Assembly (NCBI GenBank): GCA_027475525.1
Contig: JAMWFC010000023.1
Location: 234,132-298,131 of the forward strand
Source: Macrolepiota albuminosa
Taxonomy: Eukaryota > Basidiomycota > Agaricomycetes > Agaricales > Agaricaceae
Length of the DNA: 64,000 nucleotides
Reading direction: 5' to 3'
The notes under the pieces are model-generated. The model was not told the origin of the DNA, did no database searches, and saw only the letters and a list, made by a program, of their open reading frames with translations. Position numbers and translations under genes: made by a program. Shown in pieces: positions 11,286 through 22,923 of the stretch. Within the stretch, counting starts at the first letter, position 1; every line of letters starts with the position of its first letter.

Positions 11286-12440
11286 TCACTGAGATAAGGA
11301 GATTGCACCTGTGTGTTCATCTCTGGAGATGGCCATGCCCACTATGAATGACAGTTCTCTAAGATCTTTGATCTCATATGTGTTTCTCAACTCTTGTTTT
11401 GCTGTTTTGGCTCTATTTTTTGTAGTTAATATACCAATGTTGTCAGTAGATGTATTTGTTATAATGTGTTCACCTTGTTGAAGCTGACTGCATATGCAGC
11501 TATCCACATGGGTGGTCCTGTATCCAAGTTCTTGGTAGGCTCTATTAAGAGTGTGCCATTAGTTGTAGCCATCCTGCATCATGCTGTAGATAGTTTTTAG
11601 AAGTTAACAGACCTTTTTTTCTCCCCTCTCAAAACCAAGTAGTACATGCATGTACACAGTATACTCCAAGACACTATTCAGATATGCAGAAACAAAATCA
11701 ACTTGCCAAATATATAGATCTAATTTTGCCACAACTGCTAAAAAAATTCTGAAGGATTCCAGATAAACTACCACTATATACATCTTGTTGAAGTCCTTGC
11801 TGGCTATCTGTATAACAAAGTTATAGTATTGTAAGAGCTTAAAGTTTACACTTTACAGAATCAGACTAGTCTGATTTGACTATGTAGTATTAACATAAAA
11901 ATAAGCTGCTCATTAAGCAGCATGTATGTAATTATTTATAGTAATTATAAATAGAATTATATTATAATATAATATTAGCTAAGTATACTAACTAAAAGTT
12001 ATGTTGCAATGGTCACATAGCATGCTATGCTACAACCTGAGAATATCTTTTCCACCAAGCAAGCCTTTCTTCTGATTATCCTGCTCTTAGCATCATATTT
12101 ATTTGCATACATTTATCTGCACCTAATGATGTGCTTTTTCTCTGGTACTTTGTCCCATGAGATTAGCTCAAAACCTTGTTGTATTAGGATCTCCAAGTGG
12201 TGCATTGTCTCTCTATAGTATGCTGAGACATACTCATTGTTTTCTCTGTTAGCAGTTCTTGTAGCAGTAAAGAAAGTGTATATGTCCATGTCATCTGCAA
12301 GGAAAGTCCCAGGTACATGTGGCTTATTATAGCAAGTGTTGCATGCTGCAATATGCTTTGACCACTACGATGGAGCTTGCAGTGCATTCCTGGTTGCTTG
12401 TGCCATAGGTGTCATTGTTTAAGAGAGAAGTTCAGCATCA
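11286..12440 (-). pseudogene. Copia reverse transcriptase, degenerate
   Basis: The minus strand encodes TKNRAKTAKQELRNTYEIKD...ELSFIVGMAISRDEHTGAISLSQ (11507-11286), the usual Copia RT segment after the YVDD box, and more N-terminal RT pieces near 12387-12180. Stops and frame changes are present throughout. A repeat of about 220 bp (11812-12035) is inserted between the two parts and a Tc1 fragment cuts off the downstream RT/RNase H. It is the 3' part of the Copia element whose gag begins at 16231. Confidence 0.7.
11812..12035. repeat. MITE-like repeat, copy 1
   Basis: AT-rich sequence whose reverse complement recurs at 61070-61275. Shared blocks include ctactacatagtca / tgactatgtagta, gctgctta(a/c)t(g/a)agcagctt, and a terminal (g)taacaaagttat. 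A palindrome catagcatgctatg lies near the right edge. It is inserted in Copia pol here and beside Copia pol at 61 kb. Ends and target duplication are not resolved. Confidence 0.5.
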
Positions 12441-12681
12441 GGCAGATCAGTAGCTGCAGAGTTCATAAAGGTTATGATATGGTCATAAAGTGGGCTATTG
12501 ATGCCACATATACAGAAGGCAACAGGCTGTCCCACAGTTATAACTCCCAGTATGCTGAGTTCTGTACAGAAGAGGTGCTTGTAACAAGATCATCATTATC
12601 ATTGCTAATAATGGTGAAGAAGCAGTGTCCCAAGCCCTCATCAAAAATGATGTTGCACAACATGACAATTGAGCATGTGCT

Positions 12682-14593
12682 TTAGTTGTACAGCTTGTAG
12701 CCATTGTTACAATAGCCAACTAGCACATACTTCACTAACATTGAGTCCAACTTTGACCTGATTAGTTCCTCAGAAACCTTTGTAAAAGCCATGCAGCCAA
12801 AAGCATGCAAGAAGTTCACTCTCTGGCATTTGTCTGTCCACGCCTCTTCAGAAATATAGTCTGGATGGCATGATAATAAGATCAAGTTTCTTATTATGAT
12901 CTGTGATGCTGCCACTTCAGCCCACAGAGACTTGAGAAGCCTGCTCTTTGCCAGCAAGCACCTGATCCTGTCCACTACAGTGTGTATATAGTACTTGGCA
13001 AGTCCATTCTGGGCATGTGTGTAAAGAACCATTACATTTATGTATATGCTATTTATATCACAGTAAATTATCTAGTCACTGTTCAGCTACTCACAGTTAG
13101 CATCAATCCTAACCATCTACAGTTTCCTTCTAGTTCTGCACTCAGATTCTATATAGTATAATTTAAAAGCCATCAGTGTTGTCTTAGAGTCCTTTTATGA
13201 CAAGAAGTAGCCTGTAAGTCTAGAGGTGCCACCATCTATGGCAAGCATTATGTAGGATGCTCCCCTCAACAATGGGACTGATGCAAGTCTCCAGAGATTT
13301 ATATGGACACACTCATTTAGTTTAAATTTATATGTAAGCTCCACATTGTATGAATGTGTGGTGTGTTTCCTATACATACAATCCTTGCAGAGGCTCCATA
13401 AATCTCTGCCTCCTTTTATAGTCAGGCCATCAACAAGACTTTTTGCTTTGAGGTTCCTGATGTTCTGAATGCTTGCATGCCAAAAACAGCAATGCCACAA
13501 CTTAATTTCAGCAAGGACATCTACTAACAATGCAGCCATGACCTGGACTGTCTGGGCCACAGCTGACACAAAGTCAGTCAGCAGGTACATTTCCTGCTTC
13601 TGCTGTCTGATAAGTACATTAAAACTGGTTGCATCTCAGAAAACAGCCTTGCCTTTTGTGAATGTTATCATGAAGCCAGCCTTGTCAAATTTGCTGACTG
13701 AGATCAGGTTTGCAGCCATGTCAGGGGTATGTAGCACTTGATGGAACACCAGTTCTGATGTGCCCACAGTGGTCTTAACCATCTTTTTGACAGTATCCTG
13801 GCCTATTATATGGAAGACTCCTTCTATCAATGCAGACTGGCCTTCTTGCAGAGTGCTCAGTTTCTTATAGTCAGAGAATGCATTACAATCCACAAATTAG
13901 TGGTCTGTCAGGAGACTCCTTATTTCTTCCTTATCTCATTCTTTATTCCTTCATTCTCTCTTTATTCCTTTTCTTACCTTTTCTTATTTCTGATGTCATT
14001 TTTTTACTTTACTGCTTCTATTCTTTCAACACTATCTATTAGTACTATTCTCAGCCTTTGAGGTGCTCTGGTTCTTTGGCTATCATTCAGAATGTGGGCC
14101 CTTCAGTACCACATACAAACAACTTACATAAGCTGGAGGTTTCCTGCCTTGTTTGTGCACTTGTATATTTAGGCAATTTTTGAGTTTTTAAGACTCTGTT
14201 GTTCTGTATAGTTGTTTCCCATGCTTCAGAGGCTCCAAAAGCATCAATCCTAGCATAGAAAATCTCTAGACTTGTTCTCTTTGGATCTCCCTCTGCCAGG
14301 TAAGTAGTTATTATGATATTGTCAGTATATACTCTAATATACTTTGGATCTCCCTCTGCCAGCTGTGTGACTGAGCCATAGTCTCCAAAGGTCACCCTTA
14401 CATGGTTGCTTGCACCCAAGTTGGCATAGGTTGGAACCTGATCACTCATACTCATCACATAGACCTCTGCAGAGCACAAGGAGACTGTCTGTATGTCCTC
14501 CACAGGGACAGAGTTGATACATGCCATAAGTGCATAGGAGACATGAGCTGATGACATATTTGCCAGCACTACCATAGATATTCCTACAGTCAC
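12682..14593 (-). pseudogene. Copia protease, pre-integrase and integrase, degenerate
   Basis: In minus order: protease around 14593-14410 with a decayed active site (ANLGASNH in place of a DSGAS-type motif). After a solo LTR comes 13893-13636 (VLHTPDMAANLISVSKFDKAG), then the GAG-pre-integrase domain 13590-13195 (LWHCCFWHASIQNIRNLKAK, C..C pair, INLWRLASVP). The integrase end is at 13032-12682 (AQNGLAKYYIHTVVDRIRCL, LHAFGCMAFTKV). The order is standard for Copia. Single substitutions have changed conserved residues, and frames shift between blocks, so the gene is dead. Confidence 0.8.
13916..14402 (-). mobile_element. Solo LTR, family A, inside Copia pol
   Basis: 487 bp beginning tgtcaggagactcc and ending ggtcacccttaca on the plus strand (TG...CA on minus). 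Flanks tggtc (13911-13915) and tggtt (14403-14407) are a 5-bp duplication with one C/T change. The twin GGATCTCCCTCTGCCAG boxes characteristic of family A are at about 14280 and 14345. Confidence 0.85.
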
Positions 14594-14599
14594 AGGTGC

Positions 14600-16231
14600 T
14601 GATGTCTTACTTGCATTTTTGGCTGCAGTCAGAGCTAATAAAGCAGCCTCTCAGTTTCTGAAGTTCTGGGCAAATTGACCTTATAGACTAACTTTAGTTT
14701 CTGTGGTCTCATGCTAGCTTGCAGAGCTGTTGTAGTCACACCTATGGCCAGTTTTTGCATGCATAAACACTCCTAGTATACTGTTAAGCCAGAGATCAGC
14801 CTCACTGATGACTTTGTGCAGTACAAACTCATGATGATTGTGTTCTATGACTCAGGTAGGGAATTCATTACAATGGTGTAGAAAATCTCATCATCAATGG
14901 TCACCTCCTTCTCAACTACACATGTCATTTTGTGCACAGGTCAATAAAGTGTGCCAGGAAGTCCACACCATTCACATATACTGTGGTGTAGAACTGATTT
15001 TAAGTGCCCATGGCTGCCAGGGTCAAAAATATTTGGTAAGTGCCTTCCAAGCCTCGTAAGTGCCTTCCAAGCCTCAGCCACAGAACCTCCCAGCTTGATA
15101 CCCATTCTGACCAGGTTTCTACAGTTGTTGACAAGCAGTGAGAGTGTCCACATGTCTCATGCATCCCATTCTTCAGCTGCAGAGTATGTCACAACCCACC
15201 CACCAGCACACTAGTTTAGCTTCAGACAAGCCTCGTGTCATCTCTGCCCCTAAGCACCTCAACTCTCCTAAACATCACTCCTTTGGACAATTGAGTCTGA
15301 CAGCTGCCATCAACTTCCCTCAGCACCAGCACTCATCATTTATATACCAATTAGCTCTGAACACCCCTGAGCAGCACTGACTGCTCTGTGCATCAGCCAA
15401 TGCACAACTCTTTGCTGATTAGCCCTGACATCTGCTACCAGCCCAGTGCCCACACACTCTGACAACACCCCTTTGAGCGACCTCCCTGACCCTTTCTCAG
15501 ACAGCCCACCTGCATATCCAAAAGCTGAAGCCCCCAAGCCCAGCCTGAATCTTACCAGGTACCCAGGCCCCATTCACAACAAGTATTTAATCTGTAGCCA
15601 GTGTTCCATTATATGAGTCTTAATATTGCCTAACTTTTGCCCTTTTGTCTTTGTCTACTTAATCAATCTATTTCCCTACTCTCAAAGTCTTGAAGTCTCC
15701 CAGTCTTAGTCTTCTGGTCTCTCCTCAGTGTCTCTTTGCCTCTACTTAGCTCTGTTCCTCTTTGCCAACCCACAGACTTTGTCCACAATCCTTCCCTCCC
15801 ATTCAACAACCTCTAATACTCTGTGCAAGTTCTGAAGAACTCTCACACCTCTCCAGAACTTTCTGGAGCCCACTTGCCCTCTCACCATGTAGGTTCAGAA
15901 CTGCCCCATAGATGACAAGTCCACCTAGTAAGGACTTGCTCACCAGTGGAAGCCCCTATTGTCAGCAGAACCTGACAGAGTGCATAGAGAACCATAGTAT
16001 AGCATCCTCTGTGGTTAGTATAGTGCCAGTACTGGCTTTGATCTGTGGATCTCTCCCACCATTTTTAGTTGTTTTTGGGTCTACAATGGAGCTGTCTAGG
16101 TAAATCTGTGTGCCTCTCATATGTGCTGCAATGAGAATTCTATCCTGAAAAGTTACAAAGTTTGACCTGTCAAAGTGTGCCTCCTTGGAAAAAGTAGGGG
16201 GATTTGATGTGACTGTGCCACTAGAAGTCAT
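14600..16231 (-). pseudogene. Copia gag, degenerate and split by an LTR
   Basis: Gag begins at 16231 (MTSSGTVTSNPPTFSKEAHF, then FVTFQDRILIAAHMRGTQIY), typical of basidiomycete Copia gag. It continues past an inserted LTR with WTLSLLVNNCRNLVRMGIKL and VAEAWKALTR, and ends near 14640 with FYTIVMNSLPES and further C-terminal sequence. With the LTR (15187-15977) and one target duplication removed, the frame reads through the site (WFSMHS to AAEEWD). In-frame stops downstream show decay. A 20-bp direct repeat (gtaagtgccttccaagcctc) at 15036-15075 adds a small insertion. Confidence 0.75.
15187..15977. mobile_element. Solo LTR inside Copia gag (TGTCACAACCC...CCTGACA)
   Basis: 791 bp with 5'-TGTCACAACCC and CCTGACA-3' ends. 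Flanks gagta (15182-15186) and gagtg (15978-15982) match in 4 of 5 bases. Removing it restores the gag frame. Its first bases resemble the reverse complement of the LTR at 31226-31984 (TGTCACGACCC), so the two may be distant relatives. Confidence 0.7.
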
Positions 16232-16335
16232 GTCTGGTTTTTAGTGGTGGTACTTTAGTGTGTGGGTGTAGTGTGAGTCTGTTTTTACAGTGCAAGAATA
16301 CTGTTCATTTTTTGCAGCTTGAAAAGCTAATAAAT

Positions 16336-16348
16336 GAGCCCAATAACC
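16336..16348 (-). promoter_or_regulatory. Probable Copia primer-binding site (half tRNA-iMet)
   Basis: On the minus strand the sequence reads CTACA then GGTTATTGGGCTC. GGTTATGGGCCC is the complement of the anticodon stem-loop of initiator tRNA-Met (GGGCCCATAACC), the half-tRNA primer known for Copia elements; here there is a one-base insertion. The CA just before it would be the end of the 5' LTR. The same arrangement is cleaner at 58879-58890. Confidence 0.5.
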
Positions 16349-17170
16349 TGTAGAGTATTGAATATACAATAAGCCTCAGTCAATAAGTGTAGGGAATGAC
16401 TGAGGGTGGCAAAAAATTGTAAATAGTATATACTCCTGAAAATTTTATGTAATGCAAAAGTAGAATAAATAAACAAAACAAAAACATGAGGCTCACAGTG
16501 TGGCAGACCTTGATTATATAATGGCTTTTACAAATGTAAAAGTCTGTACTTTTAATGAATGAGTAGTAGCCATCCTACTTAACATTTCTGAGTACTGGGT
16601 CAGGTCAGGTTGACCTCCTAACTGTGTTGACAAGCCCTTGGGCAATACTGGGTACATTAATGAGGGCATCTGGCTTGCTGGCAGCAATACTCCTGAAACC
16701 ACAAATTTCTCCTCTGATTTACTACCAGGCCTTACAATGGACATCATTCATGATACAGTCAGTCCACCTGGCATTTCAAAAGCTTGTGCTAGGTGAGGTA
16801 GCTTGTCATCCTGCTTTGGCAGAGGCTAATATGTAAATGCAGCTGGCATTTTAACAACATAGAAGACAGGTGGATCACTTGTATATGCAAATAATAGCTC
16901 CAAATTAAGTAAGCTAGTCATAAAAGCATGTTTTTGATATAATGCCAAAGAAGTTGCAAAGTTTGATAAGTTGCCTGAGAGAGGACAGAGCCAAAAGTCT
17001 AAAGCTGATAGCAGAAGAATTAAAAAAATAGTTACAAGTTGAAACAATCTTGTATAGTTCACACAGTGCTAAATCAGACTGCTATATTGGATTGACTAGT
17101 ACTATACAGTGGATACAAGATGTTATTTTGCATAATACTCTACTGCTGAGTAAGGGTCTGAGAACCTGTC
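16349..17170 (-). repeat. Probable remains of the Copia 5' LTR and unassigned AT-rich sequence
   Basis: Immediately upstream of the inferred primer-binding site. It contains a CCTCAGTC...GACTGAGG inverted repeat (16374-16407), a feature also seen in the candidate LTR at 53 kb. The outer LTR end is not visible. Open stretches on minus near 16514-16747 and 16826-17062 match nothing I know. Confidence 0.35.
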
Positions 17171-17179
17171 CCCTGACAG

Positions 17180-17370
17180 AAAGTGCCTAAAATTTTTGAA
17201 TAAATCATGTAAAATACTATGGTATTGTAGATACAGATCACATCTAAGACTATATAATTTAAATCAAAACTGATGGAGTAATAGCCATTTTAAAATATTC
17301 ACTTATTGGGATACTTTTTTGAGCATCTCTAACTTTGCAGATTTATCCCTATTCTACTCAGAAATTCCTG
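17180..17370 (+). repeat. Tc1 terminal-repeat remnant
   Basis: The plus strand here matches the reverse complement of 11020-11230 over nearly its whole length (aaaactgatggagtaat, gggatacttttttgagca, aactttgcag..tatcccta). It is a terminal piece of the same Tc1 family with no transposase attached. Confidence 0.6.
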
Positions 17371-17832
17371 CTACTTTAGTAGTGGGTCCTTGGCCCTGGA
17401 ACTTTGGTGGGTTTTTTTTTTGTCTTGCAATTGATCATATGTCTGGGGCCTTTATCACATGTTTGTTATTTCTCACCCCTTTTCAAATGCATGTCTGGGG
17501 GCCTTTATCACATGTTTGTTATTTTTTGCCTCTTTTCAGATGTGTCAAGTTTTCCCAGGCTATTTGATTTTTAGAGTTTGCCATTCACAATTGTATTTTT
17601 AGTTTTTCCTATTTCTTTCTCCTATTTGTATTTACAGTTTTCTCAGAATTTGTTGCTTTTTTGTGTTTGACCACTTTTTGTTTTTGCTTTCCCTATTTAT
17701 TATTATTATTATTCTCATTATTACTTAATTACAGTTTTTGGATATGTGGTTTCATGTTCTTGGATGAGTGGTTTTATGTTTGTAGTCTCACATTGTTTTT
17801 TTTGACACTTTCATTAACTACCTCCTGCTTAT
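17371..17832. other. T-rich spacer with a short direct repeat
   Basis: No gene. A block atgtctggggcctttatcac + atgtttgttattt occurs at about 17430 and again about 60 bp later. The rest is poly-T rich. It may contain the 5' end of the Helitron, but I cannot place a 5'-TC terminus. Confidence 0.3.
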
Positions 17833-19495
17833 TTGTTTCCTATGAGTGTTTTTTTAGGATTGACTCATGTACCTGTTATGTTTGCTCATTTTCTGGATTA
17901 TAGCAGTATTTCCAATACTCTTCTTGCGGGCCTTGATTTATTGTCTGACAGTTGTGATGGCCAGTTCTTATATTTTGTCACTTCTTTTCATCTCCAAACT
18001 TCTTTTTTCTGTCTTTTGCCTTTCATAATATTGCCTGGCAGTGGGTTGGTCGTTTCTCTTGGCCTCAATTAGTTTGCATATTTTTGCGAATATTTTATCA
18101 ACACTGGTCAATGTCTTATTTTGATTGCCAATATGTCCTTTCTTGACACTCCTCATATTTTCTCTTGCAACAGTATGTTTTTTGATCATTTTTCTTCACA
18201 TCTTAATGATTTTATAAACCAAAATACTTCCCAAAAAACACTGCATTTTCTATTCATTGGTTGGCCTCAAATTAAAATTGCATTGACTTCTGATTTCATT
18301 GTGAAAACATTAAACACATTATTTTCTTCTCATGGACTGCATACATATGCATTTTTGTCATTCTCACATGACATTTTGTACCAAACTGTTGCTTCACATG
18401 GTTTACATACTTGACAAAATGTTGTTGATACTCAAAATATATTAATTTATTATTTGTTGAATGGACTTTGCACTGTGTCCTCCAGTCATAAATGTACTTT
18501 ATGTACACCAGTTGATAACCCAGTAAAGTTGAAAAATAATGTGTTTGAGGCTGTTATCATTTGAGCAACATGTAAAACTACATCTATTGTTGAAATTTGT
18601 TCCATTTGCAAAGCTCTTGGCCTTGATTGTCTTCCTCACAGTTGAGGGTTGCTTGTCAATTTTTTGAAAAAACTTTATAACTACAATGATATTTCCATCT
18701 TTTTCTTTCTTACCACAACATGTCATATTTCATGTCTCAATTCACTTTATGTAGCTGCTGCTCATGGCCTTTCTGTGGCAGGCAATAGTAACATTATTCT
18801 TCAAGACATTGTTGTTCATATCTTTCAAGGCAATTGTATCCAGTTAAAAAATTCCACCTGTTGTGCATTGTATCACAAGGTGTCTTCAGATTCTTCTGTG
18901 TTATCTGTTGATTACATTCAATTGTTTATTATTTGTGAGTTTTGCGCCTATTTAACCATGCAATGTGCATGGCTATTTCTTAATATTTTAAATGTAGATC
19001 ACACTTTGCAGGATTCTTTACAAGTCTTATACAAATATATCATCAAACATTGTCTGCTCTTGTGTAAACAGTCTGCATCTAATGTTGTTCCATCACCAGA
19101 TTCAATTGCTTGGAATACACGTCTGATCAAAGCTAAAAAAGATTGGCCCCCAACAATATCACAGTCCCAAAAAACCTATCTAGCTAATCTATTTAAACAA
19201 ACAACATCTAGTGACACTCTCTGGTGGCTTACTTGTGCATCTTGTACATTCAATATTCTGGTAGTTAAAACTATTGCTGTCTCATGTGACTTTTTGAATC
19301 TCAATATTCTCAAATTTTTTACCTATAAATGGGCCATTTCAGTTGATGTTGCTGTTGAAAATTCTCATTTTCATTTATTTATTCCAGATAACTGTAAGTT
19401 TGGCACCTGTTTCAATGAAATAAATGATATTATATCATCTGACAAATTGCCTGTAGTAAAAGACTTTAGAAATTGCTATACCACTCTGTCTCTGT
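17833..19495 (+). pseudogene. Helitron protein, N-terminal region (part 1)
   Basis: A long stretch of related plus-strand frames. It includes a segment at 18121-18414 resembling the SAP-like start of fungal Helitron proteins, VDYIQLFIICEFCAYLT near 18908, and a CASC zinc-ligand pair in WWLTCASCTFN near 19225. The order fits the long N-terminus of Agaricomycete Helitron Rep/helicase proteins. Several in-frame stops are present. The frame is cut at 19495 by the young Gypsy element and resumes at 31004. Confidence 0.5.
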
Positions 19496-20442
19496 TGATG
19501 ACGCCCAAAGTTTGGTCAGCAACAAATGTAGCTAAAGTGTTACCGTACCAAGAGTGTGCGTTGGGCGCGCTATAAGTGATTTGAGGAGTCCCGGGCAGGT
19601 CCCAGAGAACGCGTCTGTGAAAAAGGGTGAAAGTCGGTAACGGGGTCGGCAAGTGTCAAGCGCTAAGGTAAAGCGCCTAAGGAAAATGCGGTAAGTGAAC
19701 ACGGCAAGGGTGAGCGGCAAGAGCACGATAGGCTTAGCGAAGTTCTAAGCGTCGATAATGCCTGCCGTAGTTGCAAGGCGCGAAAGTGTCGAGTGTTGGC
19801 GAACGTCTGTAACTACCGATGAGTTCGACGTTGCCGACCGTAGCGTAAATGAGCTCTTGAGCGTAAGGGAGACTGAGGAAGGGGGAAACTCTGGTCTATT
19901 CGTCTCTTGTTCTATGTACAAGTCGGTAAGTACTTTTATACTACAATGAGTTTGCCGTCGCCAGTGGCTAATGACGCCAGAGTGCGGTAAACTGGAAAAT
20001 TTCAAAGGGGTAGCTCCAACGGTTTCAGATCCCTACCGTCCATTCAAGAGCCTTAGCGATGCCAGGCGACAGATCGCAAAGCTAAACCATCACTCCATCA
20101 CCCTTCTGCCTGTCAGAACACCTAAGCGACGTTGGGCGCCAAATCGAGACGGTAAGCGGTGTCAGACGCCAAGGTCAAACGCCAAGCTGTCCGTCAGTTT
20201 TTGATAGATCATCAGGCTTCTCGCTAAGCGCTGTCGTCAGTGACTGATGCCATCTGTCAGTTGTCATTCTTGCTGCCGTCGGCGCTATCATTGATCGGAT
20301 CTGCTTCTTGCCGTGCGCGGCCGTCGGGAATGGCTTAAAATGGGTAGAACGCGTGCGCTAAGTTCGGAACAAGTGCGGCAAGGTTTCCGGAGCCGGTGCC
20401 GAGCCTGCCGTTGATGCGCCTAACCTGTATAGGGTCCTATCA
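19496..20442 (-). repeat. Gypsy 3' LTR
   Basis: 947 bp, minus orientation TGATAGGACCC...GGCGTCATCA. It lies directly downstream of the polypurine tract. About 21 occurrences of the hexamer TTRSCG or its complement CGSYAA are visible by eye. Confidence 0.92.
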
Positions 20443-20453
20443 TCTCCCCCCAA
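20443..20453 (-). promoter_or_regulatory. Polypurine tract of the Gypsy element
   Basis: On the minus strand TTGGGGGGAGA directly abuts the 3' LTR (TGATAGG). Its position fixes the orientation of the element as minus and marks where plus-strand DNA synthesis would be primed. Confidence 0.8.
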
Positions 20454-20611
20454 CTGAAAAATTGACTGTTCTCAGTCACCAAATAAGGCTACCGTTACCG
20501 CTTTTGTGACAGGTGGTCCGTGCGTTCTTGAGATTTTGTTTATAGTCCTGGCGCGTGAGTTTGGACTTCGTTTCTTCTCCCATCTTTTTCCTGGCGCTCA
20601 AATAAAAAAAT

Positions 20612-22923
20612 ATGTCTTTCCGTATTCCAACTCCGCCCCCCGTCCCATCTCAGGCTGCTCAAGAAGCCGCGTACGCTTACATTGCTAAGGCCAACCGTTT
20701 CATCCGCCATATCGAGGGCGTTGGCGCCGAGGCGTCCCAAAACTTAGTGGTTGGCGTGATGAAGCTGCTCGAGAAGTGGTATGAGGTGAGAGTCCTTGGC
20801 ATTGGGTGGGATCGCGAGATTGAGGTGCGGGAGTGGTGCCGCGCGCGGTATGTTGACAATCGTGGCGCTGAGTGGTTAGCGCCTTTCTCCTGCTTCGTAA
20901 GTTGCTTTTGTCACCTAGCGTGTCGCTTAGCTGATTGTTCTCTAGACGCCTTCCCCAGTCCCCACCATTGAAGATGAGCTGGAGGACATTCTTTCTGGCG
21001 CGTTGCCGATGACCGTAAGCGCATCGGCAACCGAGTGAGTATCTCCTGACCTTTCCTTCTCTAGCTATGGACTGAACTATCCCCGATGACCGTAAGCGCA
21101 TCGGCAACCGAGTGAGTATCTCCTGACCTTTCCTTCTCTAGCTATGGACTGAACTATCCCCCTGTAGCAAGCAAGAGGTATTGGAGCCTCTTGCTCGATT
21201 GCAGATCGAGCAAGAGCAGGAGGAGGCTGCCGCTGCCGCTGCCGCGCACTCCTTGGCGGTGGCAAGGGCAGAGCTCGCCAAGGAGCAAAAGAAGGAGTCC
21301 GTTGCCGAGGGTTCCAGCAAGGGGTCTCGCGCCGACAGTGTACAGAGCCCAACACTGCCGGCTAGCAGGAAGGGCTCCCCAGTAAAGCCGGGTAAGGCTT
21401 TGAAGAAAGTGAGTTTTTGCTCTTGCCGCTGCCGCGCCACGCTAACCACCGTTTCCAAGTCTCGTAAGGGAAAGGCCCCCCAATACGAGGTATGCCATAG
21501 TGACTCTTTGCCGACTCTCTGCTGACTTTCTCCCAGCTCCCTAGCCAGACAACCTTTGACGACAAAGAGTTGAAGGGTTTGCTCTTGCCGCGCCGGGACG
21601 ACGTTGTCATGGACGAGGGCATCGAGGGAGGAGTGGAGCTTCCCGAGATGAAGAATAAGCGCACGGTTTCCCTAGCGACTCGCCAGGAGTTTAAAGAGTC
21701 GCATGGAGCGGTAAGTCGCCTTAGCTCTTCATATAGTTCTGGTTCTCAAGTAAGGCTAGTGTGACAAATGCTGGGCCGACAACGACCCCGAGAGTTGTTG
21801 GTTCCCCACTGGCGCTCAACCGTGCTACCGATGCGGCACTCTCAAGCGTGCTTGTACGATTGACGGCGCCAAGAGTCGTGAGCGTGGCGGGGCGCCTGAT
21901 GCCTTTGTCGAGAAGACCTTTTCCCGGGCGGTTTTGGTCAAGCGGGCTAGGGAGTTTGTCGAGGGGGAACGTAGGGAGGTTGCCGCTGGGAGAGCGGCCA
22001 AAATCAGCAAGTCCTCCTTGGCGCTGCCGACGCGCCAAGGAGATGAATCGGAATCGGTCGGCAAGCGCGGCGCTGGCGAGCGCCAAGAAAAACGTAAGGC
22101 CTCTTCCCCAAGCAAGGGCAAGGGTAAGGCCAAGCGAGTACGCATCGAGTCGCCCTCCCCCTCTCCAACTGCTGAGGACACGGAGATGAGGGAGCTTGAA
22201 GATGCCCTTGCCGCCAGCCGCCTCCCTACCGTTAGCGGTGAGGCTGGCCCCAGCCGCCTGCTGTCCCCTCTCTCCTTGCCTGAAAACGCGCCTGCCGACG
22301 TGTCGACTGCTGGCGCCGCAGGAGATGAAGGTGACATTGTAATGGGGGAACCCGCTGGCGCGCAAGAGGTAGCTGGGGAGGAGGAGAAACGGGAAGGATC
22401 GCCGAGTCGCGAGGAGGTCGGGGGCGGCAGTGAAGATGCTGAGGGAGAGGCAGAGGAAACTTTGCGGGAGGTTCCTGGCGAGTCCTCGGAATTGCCGATA
22501 GTGGAGCCTGCCGCCCCCTGGATAAGCGAGGGCGACTTGGCGACACAGCTCTGGACGAGCTCGAGTGGGTCTTCTTCGTGGACCCCCCAGCCTCAGCCAA
22601 GAGTCACTGGCGACTCGTATGAGTGGCTGGGGGAGGACTTGGTTTATCCTGTGGTGGCCCTGTACCCTCCTCAGGTTATCGAGCAGCTGGGAGCGCGGGC
22701 GGCAAGTATGCGGGCGGTATTGGGTCGCGAGCGCGAACGCGCTCGGCAACAAATCATGGCCTCGCGACTCAGGTACTCCAACCTCACCCGTAGTATGGAG
22801 ACCCTCGAGGAGTACCAAGCCGACTGTCATGAGGCGCTAGAATGGCAAGCCCTCAACCAAGTTCAGGTTGGTGACCTCCTGCCTTTCGACGACTCCTTGC
22901 CGCTCTCCGATAGCGAAAACTGA
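20612..22923 (+). CDS. Intron-containing Cys-rich accessory gene on the antisense strand of the Gypsy element
   Basis: Runs opposite to gag-pol, between integrase and the 3' LTR. Exon 1 is 20612-20896 (MSFRIPTPPPVPSQAAQEAA...). At least five short introns follow, all with canonical ends: GTAAGT..CTAG 20897-20945, GTAAGC..CTAG from 21014, GTGAGT..CCAAG from 21410, GTATGC..CCCAG from 21490, and GTAAGT..GCTAG from 21711. All keep the frame. After the last intron is a cysteine cluster, CDKCWADNDPESC and CYRCGTLKRAC (two CxxC pairs plus two Cys), then a basic region (KGKGKAKRVRIE, a possible nuclear signal), a long acidic Glu/Ser-rich stretch and a C-terminal helix-rich part, stop at 22921-22923. 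The Cys pattern resembles Zn-binding clusters of Agaricomycete proteins. DNA or RNA binding is inference. A 77-bp duplication (21008-21161) falls on an exon-intron border and is probably an assembly artefact. Confidence 0.65.

Noticed and set aside
18649..19575. A 308-codon gene as one continuous product
   Set aside because: Its last 27 codons come from the inserted Gypsy LTR. Only the part before 19496 belongs to the Helitron-like protein.
21721..22830. A 369-codon open frame on the minus strand, in the same sense as the Gypsy pol
   Set aside because: It lies opposite the spliced Cys-rich gene and shows no domain. Its length is explained by GC-rich sequence antisense to a real coding region.
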